DNA of 15,124 bases. Source: an uncultured Lachnospiraceae bacterium (GTDB lineage: Bacteria > Bacillota > Clostridia > Lachnospirales > Lachnospiraceae). The notes beneath the pieces were generated by a model that saw only the letters and a program-made list of their open reading frames with translations, was not told the origin of the DNA and did no database searches. The position numbers and the translations under genes are program-made. The stretch spans positions 1 through 15,124 of the forward strand of contig CADCOU010000174.1 of the NCBI GenBank assembly GCA_902803155.1, written 5' to 3'. This document shows positions 14,497-15,124 of this stretch, one piece after another; positions within the stretch are counted from its first letter, which is position 1, and each line of letters starts with the position of its first letter.

Positions 14497-14625
14497 CTGA
14501 TGTAGAATTGAAAATGAAGATATGAAAAAGACCGGCTGACAGCCTCTGTGTACGGTTCATTTGCAGAAGACTGGTCCGGAAATGGATATGCTGCCCGAAG
14601 CGGCGGCGGATAGGAGAGTTTTATC
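14497..14625 (+). other. post-ribozyme leader of nagB
   Basis: These 129 bases between ribozyme and start codon hold no convincing ORF and no terminator, as no hairpin has a T-tract. A small stem GGCT-GAC-AGCC lies at 14534-14544, inside a possible ACCG/CGGT pairing (14531-14534 with 14553-14556). ACCG and CGGT also form P1 of the ribozyme, and GGTCC (14573-14577) is complementary to GGACC (14366-14370), so leader-ribozyme exchange pairing is conceivable but weak. The stretch ends with AGGAG at 14612-14616, the nagB ribosome site. Confidence 0.5.
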
Positions 14626-15124
14626 ATGCGAGTAGTAATTCAGGAAGATTACCAGAAGATGTGCAAATGGGCTGCAGATTATATCGCGGCGAAGATCAAT
14701 GCTCATAAGGAAGACCGTCCGTTTATCCTTGGACTTCCCACAGGTTCATCACCGATCGGCGTCTATAAGGAACTGATCCGGATGAATAAGGCAGGCGAGG
14801 TTTCCTTCGCAAATGTCGTGACCTTCAACATGGACGAGTATCTCGGCCTTCCGCGGGAGCATGACCAGAGCTACTGGTATTTTATGCATGACGAGTTCTT
14901 TGACCATCTTGTTGATATGAAGCCTGAGAACATCAATATCCTGAACGGCATGACGGACGATCCGGAAGGGGAGTGCGCACGCTATGAGGAGAAGATCGCA
15001 TCTTACGGCGGGATCGACCTGTTCATGGGAGGCAGCGGTGTTGACGGCCACCTTGCGTTCAACGAGCCCTTTACTTCTCTGACTTCCAGAACCGGCGTCC
15101 GCGACCTGACCACAGACACCCGAA
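14626..15124 (+). CDS. nagB: glucosamine-6-phosphate deaminase, N-terminal 166 residues (3' end outside window)
   Basis: The enzyme interconverts glucosamine-6-phosphate and water with fructose-6-phosphate and ammonia in the cytoplasm. It is usually assigned to amino-sugar catabolism, although the reaction is reversible. Visible motifs: LGLPTGSSPIGVYKEL (the sugar-phosphate loop, normally TGSTP), FNMDEYLGL with the proton-transfer Asp, DQSYWYFM, and GGSGVDGHLAFNEP with the catalytic Asp and His and the following Glu, then the start of SRT at the sugar-phosphate site. All expected N-terminal catalytic residues are present; about 80-100 residues should follow beyond the window. The ATG at 14626 has AGGAG about 9 bases upstream and agrees with the family N-terminus MRVVIQED. 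It is expressed behind a long leader with a glmS ribozyme, so glucosamine-6-phosphate should control its mRNA. A GlmS synthase is excluded: there is no N-terminal MCGI glutaminase domain. Confidence 0.95.
   Translation, partial: MRVVIQEDYQKMCKWAADYIAAKINAHKEDRPFILGLPTGSSPIGVYKELIRMNKAGEVSFANVVTFNMDEYLGLPREHDQSYWYFMHDEFFDHLVDMKPENINILNGMTDDPEGECARYEEKIASYGGIDLFMGGSGVDGHLAFNEPFTSLTSRTGVRDLTTDTR

Noticed and set aside
14534..14556. Small hairpin in the nagB leader considered as an attenuator or terminator
   Set aside because: The stem is only four base pairs and no T-run follows, so it cannot be called a terminator.
14357..14560. 67-codon open frame on the minus strand over the ribozyme
   Set aside because: The DNA is explained by conserved ribozyme structure on the plus strand; the frame has no ribosome site or recognisable product.

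Overview
The window looks like chromosomal DNA from a Gram-positive member of the Bacillota, most likely a clostridial/Lachnospiraceae-type anaerobe. This rests on strong AGGAGG-type ribosome binding sites, hairpin-plus-T-tract terminators, a secreted L,D-transpeptidase carrying cell-wall-binding-type repeats, an AI-2E-family permease, a two-domain cardiolipin synthase and a glmS ribozyme. Base composition is moderate and even, and no insertion sequence, phage gene, tRNA, rRNA or CRISPR array was seen. Family names come from recognising motifs by eye; no database search was run.

Layout. (1) 1-2540, plus strand: the end of an alpha/beta hydrolase (lysophospholipase type), then a cardiolipin synthase, closed by a 19-bp perfect hairpin that also serves the convergent gene. 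(2) 2577-3482, minus strand: a secreted C39-like cysteine peptidase. A divergent control region follows, with a GACTGT palindrome and promoters on both strands. (3) 3688-7623, plus strand: a tight three-gene operon of subgroup Ic aspartate-type aminotransferase, AI-2E-family permease and RlmI-like rRNA methyltransferase. (4) 7739-9016, plus strand: an L,D-transpeptidase with its own promoter and a bidirectional terminator. (5) 9089-10696, minus strand: an SgcQ/BtpA-family protein followed by a DeoR-family repressor, behind a promoter overlapped by an array of half-sites spaced exactly 10 bp apart. (6) 10915-13259, minus strand: tdh then kbl, the two-step threonine-to-glycine pathway. (7) 13389-14117, minus strand: a histidine phosphatase. 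(8) 14118-15124, plus strand: a structured leader and the first 166 codons of nagB (glucosamine-6-phosphate deaminase), cut by the window end.

The main result is in region 8. A complete-looking glmS self-cleaving ribozyme (14359-14496) lies in the 5' leader of nagB rather than glmS. Its core strings, P1, P2 and P3 pairings, P4-like stem and 3' pseudoknot can all be traced. The usual job of this RNA is feedback shut-off of the enzyme that makes glucosamine-6-phosphate. Placed on the gene normally thought to consume that metabolite, it implies either that this NagB runs in the synthetic direction or that cleavage has a different effect here. A perfect 9-bp palindrome between two divergent promoters lies just upstream.

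A secondary result is the SgcQ/DeoR pair. It resembles the core of the enterobacterial sgc cluster without the transporter and has a clear candidate operator array.
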